In this document: one piece after another, positions 1 to 9,049 of the stretch
How positions within the stretch are numbered: position 1 is the first letter of the stretch
Layout of the letters: the number at the start of each line of letters is the position of its first letter
DNA from: Novimethylophilus kurashikiensis
Lineage (GTDB): Bacteria; Pseudomonadota; Gammaproteobacteria; Burkholderiales; Methylophilaceae
Reading direction: 5' to 3'
Assembly: GCF_003112435.1 (NCBI RefSeq)
Contig: NZ_BDOQ01000003.1
Span: 372,001 to 436,000, forward strand
Length of the DNA: 64,000 nt
Translations under genes and position numbers: made by a program
The notes under the pieces: model-generated
What the model was told of the DNA's origin: nothing
Seen by the model: only the letters and a program-made list of their open reading frames with translations
Database searches by the model: none

Positions 1-734
1 CTCGTCAGCACGGCAGACAAGGCAGCATGATCGGAGATTTTGGCGTAGGCGGTGCCACCATAGACTTGCGCCTGTTGAACATGAAACCCGCGAATGTAGA
101 TACGGTCGAGCCGCAGCATGGGGAATACCGATGGAAAGCTACGCGCAGGCTTTCCGCGCTGGTTTTCGAAGACTTCCTTGAGTTGGAGCTTTTCGCAAAG
201 GATCCGACTGGCATGCATGCGCCAGTCGTTGAAATCGCCGGCAATGATGAGCGGCGCATGGGGCGGCACCAGGGTTTCGATGCGTTCGCGTAGCGCCAGG
301 ATCTGCTGCTCGCGCCAACGGCCAAACAGACCGAGATGTGTGCATACGCAATGCAGTGGCTGATCCCAGCCGGGCACGGCCATCTCGCAGTGCAACATGC
401 CGCGTTTCTCTGTAGCGTGGGCGGAAATATCCTCGTTTTCCCATTTGGAAATTGGATATTTTGAAAGCAGCGCGTTGCCGTGGTGGCCGGCAGGATAAAC
501 GGCGTTCTTGCCGTAGGCATGACTAGACCAGATGCTGTCGGCCAGGAATTCGTGCTGAAGCCCGCGGAACAAGGGTTCGTGCCGCGCATGCTCACCCTGG
601 ACTTCCTGCAAAAACACGATATCGGCTTGCAGCTTGCGAATCATCTCGCGCTGCTCGTGCAAGACCATGCGGGCATTGAAACTGGTCATGCCCTTGTGGA
701 TGTTGAACGTTGCGATGCGCAGCGTGTTCGACAT
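1..734 (-). CDS. Endonuclease/exonuclease/phosphatase (EEP) family protein, YbhP-like, 3' end cut by window
   Basis: Reading from an ATG at 734 gives about 244 codons that run off the window start, so the C-terminus is missing by only a few residues. The N-terminus shows FNIHKG and DIVFLQEV, the middle AGDFNDWR and the end SDHAALSA. These are the metal-binding and catalytic blocks of the EEP superfamily (the DNase I and Mg-dependent phosphodiesterase fold). The overall pattern closely resembles E. coli YbhP, whose substrate I do not know. The gene starts 6 bp after the nadA stop on the same strand, so it is probably the last gene of a nudB-nadA-EEP unit. Family assignment is firm; substrate is unknown. 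Confidence 0.85.
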   Translation of the reverse strand, partial: MSNTLRIATFNIHKGMTSFNARMVLHEQREMIRKLQADIVFLQEVQGEHARHEPLFRGLQHEFLADSIWSSHAYGKNAVYPAGHHGNALLSKYPISKWENEDISAHATEKRGMLHCEMAVPGWDQPLHCVCTHLGLFGRWREQQILALRERIETLVPPHAPLIIAGDFNDWRMHASRILCEKLQLKEVFENQRGKPARSFPSVFPMLRLDRIYIRGFHVQQAQVYGGTAYAKISDHAALSAVLT

Positions 735-740
735 CTCGAA

Positions 741-1838
741 TTATGAAACGGCTAGCATCCTATCCAGTGTCAGCTTCGCCAGTTCTGCCTCATCGGGAGC
801 GACGTGGATACGGTTGACAACATTGCCGGAGGCGAGATTTTCCAGCGTCCAGGCCAGATGCTGTGGATCGATGCGAGCCATGGTCGAGCACTCGCACACT
901 AGCGGCGACATGAACTGCACCACCTTGCCTTCCGGCTTCATCCGCTCGGCCAGGCGATTGACCAGGTTGAGTTCGGTGCCTACCAACCAGCGCGTACCGG
1001 GTGCAGACTCGGACACGGTCTTAAGGATGAATTCTGTCGAGCCGACGTAATCGGACTGGCGGCAAACCTCGAACGTACATTCGGGGTGCGCGATGACCTT
1101 GCCTTCCGGATATTGCTCGCGGAACTTGGCGATGTGCTGCGGCTGGAACATCTGGTGGACCGAGCAATGGCCCTTCCACAGCAGGATTTTGGCTTTGTCG
1201 ATCTCTTCCTTGGTCAAGCCGCCCAGCGGCAGATCCGGATCCCACACCATCATCTCGTCGAGCGGAATACCCATCTTGTAGCCGGTCCAGCGGCCCAGGT
1301 GCTGGTCGGGGAAGAACAGGATTTTTTCGCGCTGGTTGAATGCCCATTCGGCAATCTTGGTCGCATTGCTGGAAGTGCACACGATGCCGCCATGCTCTCC
1401 GCAAAATGCCTTGAGATCAGCTGCGGAGTTAATGTAGGTAACCGGGGTAAAGGTCTGATCGAAATCGTAGTGTTCGGACAGTTCGCGGCGGCAGCGCTCG
1501 ACCTTGGCGAGATTGGCCATGTCGGCCATGGAACAGCCGGCGGCCATGTCCGGGAGAATGGCGACCTGATCGGGACGGGACAGGATATCCGCCACTTCCG
1601 CCATGAAATGCACGCCGAGGAAGACGATATATTCAGCATCCGACCCAGCCGCGTAGCGCGAAAGCTTAAGCGAATCGCCCGTGAAATCGGCATGGCGGTA
1701 AACGCCCTCGTGCTGGTAATGATGGCCTAAGATCACCAGCCGGTCGCCGAGCTTGTCGATGGCCGACAGGATGCGTTCCTGGCAAGCATCGTCGTTCTCG
1801 GACTGGAAGCGTTCGAATTTGATGGGAGCTGATTGCAT
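741..1838 (-). CDS. nadA: Quinolinate synthase NadA
   Basis: 365 aa. NadA condenses iminoaspartate with dihydroxyacetone phosphate to quinolinate, the committed step of de novo NAD synthesis in the cytoplasm. The early motif LGHHYQ and the cysteines expected to hold the [4Fe-4S] cluster are visible: Cys102 in MAAGCSMAD, Cys in HPECTFEVC, and Cys in the late PLVCECST. Length fits the long proteobacterial form. The partner L-aspartate oxidase (nadB) is not in the window. The gene lies between nudB and an EEP-family gene on the same strand with short gaps (28 and 6 bp), suggesting one transcript. Confidence 0.97.
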   Translation of the reverse strand: MQSAPIKFERFQSENDDACQERILSAIDKLGDRLVILGHHYQHEGVYRHADFTGDSLKLSRYAAGSDAEYIVFLGVHFMAEVADILSRPDQVAILPDMAAGCSMADMANLAKVERCRRELSEHYDFDQTFTPVTYINSAADLKAFCGEHGGIVCTSSNATKIAEWAFNQREKILFFPDQHLGRWTGYKMGIPLDEMMVWDPDLPLGGLTKEEIDKAKILLWKGHCSVHQMFQPQHIAKFREQYPEGKVIAHPECTFEVCRQSDYVGSTEFILKTVSESAPGTRWLVGTELNLVNRLAERMKPEGKVVQFMSPLVCECSTMARIDPQHLAWTLENLASGNVVNRIHVAPDEAELAKLTLDRMLAVS

Positions 1839-1866
1839 AGTCTGCCTTGGTACTCAACCGGATTAC

Positions 1867-2316
1867 TTATAAGTGTTGGCCATGCCGTTCGCCCAGCAAC
1901 CGCAAAGCCTCGACATTGGTCCATGAAAAAACACGGACGGCGGCTTCCCGCCAATCCACCCATTCATACCGCAAGTGCTCGTCCGGTGCTAATGTGACCG
2001 GCAGCGGGGCCGGCAGTTCCAGCCCGAACTGGTGCTCGGTATTGTGCGTCACGCTCGGCGCATACCGATAGCGCCAGTGCGGATAGATCTCGTATATGTG
2101 TTGCGTCTGCCAATCTTCAAGACCGTAGTGTTCGGCGTCGAGCCCGGTTTCTTCCGCGACCTCGCGCACCGCCGCATCTATCGGCAATTCGCCATCCTCG
2201 AGACTCCCCGTGACGGATTGCCAAAAACCGGGCTTATCGGCCCGCTCCAGCAGCAGTACTTGCAAATCCGGGGTATGAATCAGGACGAGAACGGAAACAG
2301 GCGTCTTGTAGGGCAT
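1867..2316 (-). CDS. nudB: Dihydroneopterin triphosphate diphosphatase (Nudix) NudB
   Basis: 149 aa. The complete Nudix box lies at residues 37-59 (Gly37, Glu43, Arg51-Glu52, Glu55-Glu56, Gly58). Family members of this length with this N-terminus (PVSVLVLIHT) remove pyrophosphate from dihydroneopterin triphosphate in folate synthesis, although NudB also hydrolyses other NTPs. Other Nudix specificities cannot be excluded from sequence alone. The gene is the first of the leftward nudB-nadA-EEP set and is divergent from cysC, with 70 bp between them. A pteridine reductase-like SDR lies elsewhere in the window at 26.8 kb. Confidence 0.88.
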   Translation of the reverse strand: MPYKTPVSVLVLIHTPDLQVLLLERADKPGFWQSVTGSLEDGELPIDAAVREVAEETGLDAEHYGLEDWQTQHIYEIYPHWRYRYAPSVTHNTEHQFGLELPAPLPVTLAPDEHLRYEWVDWREAAVRVFSWTNVEALRLLGERHGQHL

Positions 2317-2386
2317 CGGGGCGATACTTTACCAGAGCCTGATACAATTACCACCATACTCGGTTTATGTAATTGATTGATCTATT

Positions 2387-2992
2387 TTGAACTCCAACGA
2401 TAAAAACATCCGCTGGCATGAAGCTCAGGTCAGCCGCAGCGACCGCAACCGTCAAAACGGACACGGGAGCGTGATACTGTGGTTTACCGGTCTGTCCGGC
2501 GCGGGTAAATCCACGGTTGCCCATGCCGTCGAAAAAAGGCTTTTCGATCTCGGTTGCAAGACTTTTGTTTTCGACGGCGACAATGTTCGTCATGGCTTGT
2601 GCGCAGACCTGGGATTCTCGGCTGAGGATCGCACGGAAAACATCCGGCGCATCGGCGAAATGGCCAAGTTGTTTATCGAGGCTGGTGTCATCGCCCTCAC
2701 GGCGTTCATCTCGCCGTTTCGTTCCGATCGTGACCGTGTCCGCGTCTTAGCCGGAGAAGGAAATTTTCTCGAAATCTACTGCCAGTGCCCACTAGACGTA
2801 TGCGAGGGGCGTGATGTGAAAGGCTTGTATGCTAAAGCCCGGCAGGGGCTAATCAAGGAGTTCACCGGAATTTCATCGCCTTATGAAGCACCGGAAGCGC
2901 CTGAGCTGACGATCAATACAAACCTTCAAACTCTCGACGCCTGCGTCGACCAAGTGCTGGCGCTATTGCGCCAGCGCAAGATCATTCCTTAA
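2387..2992 (+). CDS. cysC: Adenylyl-sulfate (APS) kinase CysC
   Basis: 201 aa. CysC phosphorylates APS to PAPS in sulfate activation. The P-loop GLSGAGKST is at residues 35-43, followed by the DGDNVRHGL block and the loop ISPFRSDR, which carries the serine that forms the phospho-intermediate in this family. The start is TTG at 2387: an in-frame stop lies at 2378 and there is no ATG before the conserved IRWHEA segment, so this is effectively the only choice. No clear Shine-Dalgarno is seen. No cysD, cysN or cysH is adjacent, so it is a stand-alone kinase. Its stop overlaps the ntrC stop on the other strand in the sequence TTAA. Confidence 0.95.
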   Translation: MNSNDKNIRWHEAQVSRSDRNRQNGHGSVILWFTGLSGAGKSTVAHAVEKRLFDLGCKTFVFDGDNVRHGLCADLGFSAEDRTENIRRIGEMAKLFIEAGVIALTAFISPFRSDRDRVRVLAGEGNFLEIYCQCPLDVCEGRDVKGLYAKARQGLIKEFTGISSPYEAPEAPELTINTNLQTLDACVDQVLALLRQRKIIP

Positions 2993-4380
2993 TCCTCGAT
3001 CCCCAACTCCTGCACTTTGCGGGTCAAGGTATTGCGCCCCATGCCAAGCATAGTGGCCGCTTCAATGCGGCGCCCGCCGGTATGGGAAAGCGCCTTGGTG
3101 ATGATGACGCGCTCGAACTGGCGCGTCAGCGTATCGAGGATTTCCGGCTCGCCTCGATCCAGCATACTGCCTACCTGACCTTCCAAGGCGCTCAGCCAGT
3201 CCGTCGAAGCTGCGGGATGCGTTTCGCTGTCCTGGCGCAGCTCCGGCGGCAAATCCGCCACGTCCACGTTCTGCCCGGGTGCCATGACCGTGAGCCAATG
3301 GCAGACGTTTTCCAGTTGGCGGACATTGCCGCCCCAGTTGAGCGAGGACAGAAAGCGCAGAGCAGCCGGCGAGGGATGTTTGGGCTCCACACCCAATTGC
3401 TGGGCGCTTTGCTGCAGGAAGTGCCGCGTGAGCAAGGGGATATCTTCACGGCGCTCGCGCAACGGCGGGAGTCGCAGGCGGATCACGTTGAGGCGGTGGA
3501 ACAAGTCCTCGCGGAACAAGCCTTGCCGCACGCGGTCTTCGAGGTCCTGGTGCGTGGCAGCGATAATCCGCACGTTGACCTTGACCGGCTGATGGCCGCC
3601 CACGCGGTAGAACTGGCCATCGCACAGCACCCGCAGCAGACGCGTCTGCAAATCCGAAGGCATATCGCCAATTTCGTCCAGGAACAACGTGCCGCTGTCG
3701 GCCTGCTCGAAGCGACCGCGTCGCGCACCCTGGGCACCGGTAAAGGCACCGCGCTCGTGGCCGAACAATTCGGACTCCAACAAATCCTTGGGAATCGCCG
3801 CCGTGTTGATGGCGATGAAAGGCTTGTCTGCACGCGGGCTATGGCGGTGCAAGGCGCGTGCAACCAGTTCCTTGCCGGTGCCCGACTCGCCGTTGATCAG
3901 GACCGTCGCATGCGAGCGCGACAAGCGGCCGATGGCGCGGAAAACCTCCTGCATGGCAGGCGCCTGTCCGATGATTTCCGGCGTTTCCTCCACGACCTGC
4001 ACGCTGGCACTCTCGCGTTCGCTTTCTTCCACGGCACGGCGGATGATCTCAACGGCCTGATCCACATCGAAGGGCTTGGCCAGATATTCGAACGCCCCGC
4101 CCTGGAAAGCCGCAACGGCGCTTTCCAGGTCGGAATACGCCGTCATGATGATGACGGGCACTTCGGGCAAGCGCTTCTTGATTTCCTGCAGGAAATCGAG
4201 GCCGGAACCACCGGGCATACGGATATCGCTCACGACGACCTGCGGCTTCGAGCTTTCCAACTCGGTCATCGCCTCAGGCACGGATGAGAATGTCTTGAAC
4301 GGCATATCGGTACGGCCCAAGGCCTTTTCGAACACCCAGCGTATGGAGCGGTCGTCGTCGATAATCCAGATGGGTTTCAT
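2989..4380 (-). CDS. ntrC: Nitrogen regulation response regulator NtrC (sigma-54 activator)
   Basis: 463 aa. Order of domains: receiver (about 1-120, phospho-acceptor Asp in [12 protein letters not shown]), sigma-54 AAA+ ATPase (about 140-380, Walker [15 protein letters not shown] loop, Walker [12 protein letters not shown]), and a C-terminal Fis-type helix-turn-helix. I chose ATG 4380 ([10 protein letters not shown]) because it overlaps the ntrB stop as ATGA; a longer in-frame reading back to 4479 only adds translated ntrB sequence. NtrC activates nitrogen-assimilation promoters when phosphorylated by NtrB. Its probable target glnA lies 1.8 kb away with matching enhancer sites. Confidence 0.96.
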   Translation of the reverse strand: MKPIWIIDDDRSIRWVFEKALGRTDMPFKTFSSVPEAMTELESSKPQVVVSDIRMPGGSGLDFLQEIKKRLPEVPVIIMTAYSDLESAVAAFQGGAFEYLAKPFDVDQAVEIIRRAVEESERESASVQVVEETPEIIGQAPAMQEVFRAIGRLSRSHATVLINGESGTGKELVARALHRHSPRADKPFIAINTAAIPKDLLESELFGHERGAFTGAQGARRGRFEQADSGTLFLDEIGDMPSDLQTRLLRVLCDGQFYRVGGHQPVKVNVRIIAATHQDLEDRVRQGLFREDLFHRLNVIRLRLPPLRERREDIPLLTRHFLQQSAQQLGVEPKHPSPAALRFLSSLNWGGNVRQLENVCHWLTVMAPGQNVDVADLPPELRQDSETHPAASTDWLSALEGQVGSMLDRGEPEILDTLTRQFERVIITKALSHTGGRRIEAATMLGMGRNTLTRKVQELGIED

Positions 4381-5474
4381 AGTGTGTCCTGGTTCCTGGC
4401 TTGGTGATTGGCGCGTGTGGCCGTGTATTCGATGGGCAGCAGAATGGTAAAACAGGTGCGGCCGGGCTCGCTCTCGCACTCGATCATGCCGTGATGCTGG
4501 GTGATGAAATTCTGCGCGAGCGTCAGCCCCAGTCCGGTTCCGCCTTCGCGGCCCGACACCAGCGGATAGAAAATACGCTCGCGGATGTCTTCGGGGATAC
4601 CCGGACCGTTGTCGACGATCTGTAGTTTGATCGCGACGCGATAACGCTTCTTTGCCAGGGTGACTTGCCGCTCGGCGCGCGTTCTCAACGTAATCATCCC
4701 CTGTCCGTGCATGGCCTGCACGGCGTTACGGGCAATGTTGAGCACCGCTTGGATCAACTTTTCGCGATCGCCGACGAGGTCGGGCAAGCTGGTGTCGTAG
4801 TCGCGGCGAATGGTAATACCCCCCGGCGATTCTGCCAGCAACAGGCTGCGCACGCGCTCTAAGACCTCGTGAATATTGGTGAGCTCGTACTTGGGCACAC
4901 GATGCGGCGCCATCAATCGATCCATCAGCGATTGCAGACGGTCAGCTTCCTTGATGATGACCTGGGTGTATTCGCGCAAGGTCGGCTGCGCCAGCTCGTG
5001 CTCCAGCAACTGTGCGGCGCCACGAAGACCGCCCAAAGGATTGCGGATCTCATGAGCAAGATTGCGTAGTAGCTCGGCATTGGCCTGCTGCTGGATCAGC
5101 ATGCGCTCCTCGCGGGCGATGCGCAGTTGCTGGTCCATTTGCTGGAATTCGACCACGACGCGCACCGGCGGCAGATCGACAGGAGTGACTGTGCAAGTCG
5201 CTGCCAAGGTCGCGCCACGATAGGTGTTTAGCGTCAGCTCGTGCTCGCGGAAGGGACTATTACTTACCAACGCGCTGCCGACCGCTCCGCACAGCATTTC
5301 CGCGCCGACGAACACCTGGTCGAGCGGCATCATGAACACGTGGTGGTGGCTGACGGCGAACATGACCTCGGCGGCGGGGTTGGCGTAGATCACGCGTCGC
5401 TCGCCATCGAGGAGGAATACGGCAGTGGCTAGATGTTCAAGACCGGCGAAAGATGTAGGTAATTGGCTCAGCAT
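4377..5474 (-). CDS. ntrB: Nitrogen regulation sensor histidine kinase NtrB
   Basis: 365 aa, no membrane segment, as expected for the cytoplasmic kinase that responds to PII protein. An N-terminal PAS domain (about 10-110) precedes the dimerisation/phosphoacceptor helix with AHEIRNPLGG and the ATPase domain with N-box IARNAVQAM, DNGPGIP and GGTGLGL. NtrB phosphorylates or dephosphorylates NtrC according to nitrogen status. It is translationally coupled to ntrC by a 4-bp ATGA overlap. A 57-bp gap separates it from the DUF4124 gene downstream-to-upstream on the same strand, and glnA lies further upstream, so the glnA-ntrBC order is interrupted by one small gene. Confidence 0.96.
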   Translation of the reverse strand: MLSQLPTSFAGLEHLATAVFLLDGERRVIYANPAAEVMFAVSHHHVFMMPLDQVFVGAEMLCGAVGSALVSNSPFREHELTLNTYRGATLAATCTVTPVDLPPVRVVVEFQQMDQQLRIAREERMLIQQQANAELLRNLAHEIRNPLGGLRGAAQLLEHELAQPTLREYTQVIIKEADRLQSLMDRLMAPHRVPKYELTNIHEVLERVRSLLLAESPGGITIRRDYDTSLPDLVGDREKLIQAVLNIARNAVQAMHGQGMITLRTRAERQVTLAKKRYRVAIKLQIVDNGPGIPEDIRERIFYPLVSGREGGTGLGLTLAQNFITQHHGMIECESEPGRTCFTILLPIEYTATRANHQARNQDTL

Positions 5475-5531
5475 CCCAACCCTCTAGCAAGAGCCGGGCC
5501 ATTTTTTCGCATTCGCATCGAAAGACCAGCT

Positions 5532-6032
5532 TTAGCGCAGACCGGACAATTCTTTCTGCAACATTTCTATATTTTTTTGGTGCAGATCGACGTCGTCCTG
5601 GAGTTTTTTCATTTTCTCATCGAACGCCGCTACATTGCGTCGCGTCACGGTCTGGGACTTACCATCCTTGCCGACGATGGTGGTCTTGAAAGTTTCCGGA
5701 TCGGACTCACCCTCGGCGTAAGCCTTCTTGGCTTGCTCGAGCGCCACCTGCTCGCTCGCCAATTCGTCCTGCAATATCTTGCGGCGCGTGTCATCGCGCT
5801 GCTTTTGAGTGCCCGCATCCACCTTGGGGAAGTTGGAAGGTGTGGGCTGGCTGGCCCGCGGCGCGGCTCCGCCGGAACTGCTGCCATCAGAGCCGAAACA
5901 GCTCAGTTTTTTAACGCCCTTCATGGGAATATTGCTGTAGATGATGTGGCCGTCGGCATCCTGATACTTGCATGTGTCTGCCCATACCGGCATCGCAAAA
6001 GCCAAACTCAGGAAAAAAGGTAATATTTTCAT
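5532..6032 (-). CDS. DUF4124 domain-containing secreted protein
   Basis: 166 aa. A cleavable signal peptide is clear (MKILPFFLSLAFAMPVWA, cleavage before DTCKY). The mature N-terminus CKYQDADGHIIYSNIP is the DUF4124 signature, found in many beta- and gammaproteobacterial periplasmic proteins of unknown role. Two cysteines (in TCKY and LSCFG) may form a disulfide. The second half (about 85-166) is rich in Lys, Glu, Asp and Gln and looks like a helical coiled coil. It sits between glnA and ntrB on the same strand, but a strong terminator separates it from glnA. Function unknown; a link to nitrogen control is only positional. Confidence 0.85.
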   Translation of the reverse strand: MKILPFFLSLAFAMPVWADTCKYQDADGHIIYSNIPMKGVKKLSCFGSDGSSSGGAAPRASQPTPSNFPKVDAGTQKQRDDTRRKILQDELASEQVALEQAKKAYAEGESDPETFKTTIVGKDGKSQTVTRRNVAAFDEKMKKLQDDVDLHQKNIEMLQKELSGLR

Positions 6033-6097
6033 GGTGCTAGTGTAGTAGAGAAAATCACCTCGAACAACGCATGTGCTCAGTATCCGATGACAGGCAA

Positions 6098-6126
6098 TAA
6101 AAAAGGCGGGTTTCCCCGCCTTTTTT
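6098..6126 (-). terminator. Rho-independent terminator after glnA
   Basis: A perfect GGCGGG/CCCGCC stem (6105-6110 with 6115-6120) is flanked by six or more A on one side and T on the other, so it can work on both strands. Its main role should be to end the leftward glnA transcript 16 bp after the stop codon. Confidence 0.9.
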
Positions 6127-6141
6127 AATTCACAACGTCGA

Positions 6142-7551
6142 TTAAACGCTGTAGTACATCTGGAACTCGATCGGGTGCGTGGTCATACGGATGTTGTTGA
6201 CTTCTTGCATCTTCAGTTCGATGTAAGCATCGATCCATTCGTTGGAGAACACACCGCCACGGGTCAGGAACTCGCGATCCTTGTCCAGGGCAGCCAAAGC
6301 TTCGTCCAGGCTTGCGCACACGGTTGGGATCTTTGCATCTTCTTCCGGCGGCAGATCGTACAGGTTCTTGTCTGCGGCATCGCCAGGATGAATCTTGTTC
6401 TGAACGCCGTCCAGACCAGCCATCATCAAAGCGGAGAATGCCAAGTACGGGTTCGCGATCGGATCCGGGAAGCGGGTTTCGATACGGCGAGCCTTGTCGG
6501 ACTGCACGTGCGGCACGCGGATGGAAGCGGAACGGTTCTTGGCGGAGTAAGCCACCTTGACCGGTGCTTCGTAGTGCGGAACCAGACGCTTGTAGGAGTT
6601 GGTACCCGGGTTGGTGATGGCGTTCAGCGCCTTCACGTGCTTGATGACACCGCCGATGTAGAACAGGGCAAATTCGGACAAACCAGCGTAGCCGTTACCA
6701 GCGAACAGGTTCTTGCCGTCCTTCCAGATGGACTGGTGAACGTGCATACCGGAACCGTTGTCGCCAACGATGGGCTTAGGCATGAAGGTCGCGGTCTTGC
6801 CGTACTGGTGTGCAACGTTGTGCACGATGTACTTAAGGGTTTGCGTCCAGTCTGCACGCTTGGTCAGCGTGTTGAACAGGGTACCGATTTCGCACTGACC
6901 GGCAGTTGCCACTTCATGGTGATGCACTTCAACGGGAATGCCTACTTCTTCCAGCGCCATGACCATCGCGGAACGGATGTCGTGCAGGCTATCGACCGGA
7001 GGAACCGGGAAGTAGCCGCCCTTGACCGTCGGACGGTGGCCGATGTTGCCGCCTTCGAACTTCTCGCCGGAAGCCCATGCAGCTTCTTCGGAGTTGATCT
7101 TGACGCTGCAGCCGGACATGTCGATGTTCCACTGCACGGAGTCGAAAATGAAGAATTCGGGCTCAGGACCGAAGTAAGCGGTGTCGCCCAGGCCGGAAGC
7201 CTTCAGGTAAGCTTCAGCGCGCTTGGCGATGGAACGGGGGTCGCGGTCGTAACCCAGGCCGTCGGTCGGATCGACGACGTCGCAGGTCAACACCAGCGTG
7301 GGCTCGTCGAAGAACGGGTCAATGTAAGCGGTATCCGGATCCGGCATCAGCAGCATGTCGGAAGCTTGGATACCCTTCCAGCCGGCGATGGAAGAACCAT
7401 CGAAGGCGTGACCTTCAGTGAACTTCTCTTCATTGAAAGCGGAAACCGGCACGGAAACGTGCTGTTCTTTGCCGCGGGTGTCGGTAAAACGAAAATCGAC
7501 GAAGCGGATTTCGTTATCCTTGACCAGCTTCATTACGTCGGCGACTGCCAT
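6142..7551 (-). CDS. glnA: Glutamine synthetase, type I
   Basis: 469 aa, the usual length of the dodecameric GSI. It condenses ammonia with glutamate using ATP and is the main ammonium-assimilation enzyme. Visible signatures: [11 protein letters not shown] near residue 51, [18 protein letters not shown], the RSASIRVP block, and [10 protein letters not shown] near the C-terminus, whose tyrosine is the adenylylation site in the GSI-beta class, so GlnE control is expected. Transcription should depend on sigma-54 and phosphorylated NtrC: a consensus-like -24/-12 promoter and two NtrC-type sites lie upstream. Monocistronic, closed by a terminator. Confidence 0.98.
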   Translation of the reverse strand: MAVADVMKLVKDNEIRFVDFRFTDTRGKEQHVSVPVSAFNEEKFTEGHAFDGSSIAGWKGIQASDMLLMPDPDTAYIDPFFDEPTLVLTCDVVDPTDGLGYDRDPRSIAKRAEAYLKASGLGDTAYFGPEPEFFIFDSVQWNIDMSGCSVKINSEEAAWASGEKFEGGNIGHRPTVKGGYFPVPPVDSLHDIRSAMVMALEEVGIPVEVHHHEVATAGQCEIGTLFNTLTKRADWTQTLKYIVHNVAHQYGKTATFMPKPIVGDNGSGMHVHQSIWKDGKNLFAGNGYAGLSEFALFYIGGVIKHVKALNAITNPGTNSYKRLVPHYEAPVKVAYSAKNRSASIRVPHVQSDKARRIETRFPDPIANPYLAFSALMMAGLDGVQNKIHPGDAADKNLYDLPPEEDAKIPTVCASLDEALAALDKDREFLTRGGVFSNEWIDAYIELKMQEVNNIRMTTHPIEFQMYYSV

Positions 7552-7600
7552 TTATTTCTCCTCAAAACGCGAGTTAAAGATTAAAGCGACCCGGTTGAGC

Positions 7601-7616
7601 AGCACAATTCGTGCCA
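7601..7616 (-). promoter_or_regulatory. Sigma-54 (-24/-12) promoter of glnA
   Basis: On the minus strand the bases read TGGCAC, 5 nt, GTGCT, against the sigma-54 consensus TGGCAC-N5-TTGCW. Only one core position differs. The predicted start is near 7590, about 40 nt before the glnA ATG at 7551. This fits NtrC-activated glnA promoters in other proteobacteria. Confidence 0.85.
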
Positions 7617-7678
7617 CTCAATTTTTGTAAAGTTTCCATTCTCCCACAAACAGATAGGGAAGCGAAACAAAAAGCGCC

Positions 7679-7693
7679 GCACCAATTATGGGC
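7679..7693. promoter_or_regulatory. NtrC-type binding site, promoter-proximal
   Basis: GCACCAATTATGGGC keeps the left half-site GCACCAA and part of the right half of the enteric NtrC palindrome GCACCAACATGGTGC. Its centre is about 96 bp upstream of the predicted glnA start and 31 bp from the stronger second site, close to three helical turns. Confidence 0.6.
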
Positions 7694-7708
7694 AAATCGA
7701 CGAGGCAG

Positions 7709-7725
7709 AGCACCAACAAGGTGCA
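7709..7725. promoter_or_regulatory. NtrC-type binding site, promoter-distal
   Basis: AGCACCAACAAGGTGCA matches the NtrC consensus palindrome (GCACC-N5-GGTGC) in both half-sites. Centre about 127 bp upstream of the predicted glnA start, a typical enhancer distance. The paired sites 31 bp apart resemble the tandem high-affinity sites of enteric glnA. Confidence 0.8.
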
Positions 7726-7800
7726 TTTAGGTTGGCATCGTATTCCCTTCATGAAAAAAGCCTTATACTCGCGCCATTTGGACCACCGGGAAGACCGATC

Positions 7801-8256
7801 ATGGAATCCTTGAACGCAATTTTAGGCCGCGCCAAACAGCGCGCTACCGAAAACGGCTTGGGCTATACCGGCGCACTCACTCCGACCGAAGCCTGGGAAG
7901 TGCTGAAAAAAGCCCCGACCGCAAAACTCGTCGACGTGCGCAGCCAGGCTGAACTCGACCTGGTCGGCCGCGTTCCCGAGACCACCCATATTCAATGGGC
8001 GTTCTACCCGGAGTGGAAACCCAACCCCGACTTTATTGCCCAGCTCAAGCAGCAGGTGGACCCTGAAGGCGTAGTGATCTTCATGTGCCGCACGGGCGCA
8101 CGTTCCGACAAGGCAGCCAAGGCAGCCGCGGCAGCCGGTTTCGCCGAGGTCTATAACATGCTGGAAGGCTTCGAAGGCGAGGCCAACGCGCAGACCCGTC
8201 ATCGCGGCGAAATCAACGGTTGGCGGGCGGCTCACCTGCCCTGGTTCAATGCCTGA
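7801..8256 (+). CDS. Rhodanese-like domain protein
   Basis: 151 aa with a single rhodanese domain. The active-site loop is FMCRTGARS, a Cys followed by a sulfurtransferase-type CRTGxRS loop; the fold start [11 protein letters not shown] is also seen. Such proteins carry a persulfide sulfur on the cysteine; the acceptor is unknown. I chose ATG 7801, since extending to a TTG at 7732 would run through promoter-like sequence. It overlaps aroE by 8 bp, so it probably leads a rhodanese-aroE-mtgA operon. Its promoter lies on the far side of the glnA enhancer region. Confidence 0.88.
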   Translation: MESLNAILGRAKQRATENGLGYTGALTPTEAWEVLKKAPTAKLVDVRSQAELDLVGRVPETTHIQWAFYPEWKPNPDFIAQLKQQVDPEGVVIFMCRTGARSDKAAKAAAAAGFAEVYNMLEGFEGEANAQTRHRGEINGWRAAHLPWFNA

Positions 8257-9049
8257 TCGTTACGCAGTTTTCGGCAATCCCATCGGCCACAGCAAGTCCC
8301 CCCTCATCCATGCCGCCTTTGCCCGGCAGACGGGGCAGGACATCGTTTATGAAGCCAGGCTGGCAGCGCTGGACGGCTTCACTCAAGCCGCAATCACCTT
8401 TGCGGTAGAGGGCGGTCGCGGCGCAAACGTGACCGTGCCGTTCAAGGAAGAGGCGTTTCGCCTTGCCACCCAACTTTCAGAACGCGCGGCCAAGGCGGAG
8501 GCCGTCAACACGCTGACCTTCAAAGGCGACGAAATTCTCGGTGACAATACCGATGGTGCAGGCTTGGTGCGGGACATTCGCGACAATCTGCACTTCGAAC
8601 CCGCCGGAAAACGTATCTTACTCATGGGTGCCGGAGGCGCGGCACGCGGCGTAATTCAGCCACTACTTGAGGCCAAGCCGGCCGCGCTGATGGTGGTCAA
8701 TCGCACTGAGGAAAAAGCGCATCTCTTGCGCGATTTCTTTAACGGCATCAAAACCGGCGGCTATGCCGATTTGCAGGGCAGACAATTCGATCTCGTCATC
8801 AACGCGACGTCCAGCGGACTTTCCGACCAACTGCCGCCGCTGCCCGACACCGTTTTTTCCGACGGCGCGTTGGCCTACGACATGATGTACGGCCGCGAAA
8901 CACCCTTCATGCGTTTTGCCCGCGAACATGGCACTACTGTGGCCGACGGGCTGGGCATGCTGGTAGAGCAGGCGGCAGAGGCCTTCTTCATCTGGCGCGG
9001 CGTCCGCCCCCAAACCGCGCCCGTCATCGCCCAATTCCGCGCCGCATGA
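8249..9049 (+). CDS. aroE: Shikimate dehydrogenase AroE
   Basis: 266 aa. AroE reduces 3-dehydroshikimate to shikimate with NADPH in aromatic amino acid synthesis. The N-terminus [14 protein letters not shown] binds substrate, [10 protein letters not shown] holds the catalytic lysine, GDNTDGAG the catalytic aspartate, and GAGGAARGV is the nucleotide loop. Length is normal. It overlaps the rhodanese gene upstream by 8 bp and mtgA downstream by 4 bp (ATGA), so the three are translationally coupled. The aroE-mtgA pair is a common proteobacterial arrangement. Confidence 0.97.
   Translation: MPDRYAVFGNPIGHSKSPLIHAAFARQTGQDIVYEARLAALDGFTQAAITFAVEGGRGANVTVPFKEEAFRLATQLSERAAKAEAVNTLTFKGDEILGDNTDGAGLVRDIRDNLHFEPAGKRILLMGAGGAARGVIQPLLEAKPAALMVVNRTEEKAHLLRDFFNGIKTGGYADLQGRQFDLVINATSSGLSDQLPPLPDTVFSDGALAYDMMYGRETPFMRFAREHGTTVADGLGMLVEQAAEAFFIWRGVRPQTAPVIAQFRAA

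Noticed and set aside
5-595. 196-codon minus-strand frame at the window start
   Set aside because: Out of frame with the EEP-family gene, which runs off the edge and shows the catalytic motifs.
3082-4287. 401-codon plus-strand frame opposite ntrC
   Set aside because: Shadow of ntrC; no motif, no ribosome site.
6175-7584. 469-codon plus-strand open frame opposite glnA
   Set aside because: It mirrors glnA, which has full family motifs. The reading has no recognisable domain and arises from codon bias.
7732-7800. Upstream TTG extension of the rhodanese gene
   Set aside because: The added residues are not conserved-looking and cover the probable promoter; ATG 7801 is better.
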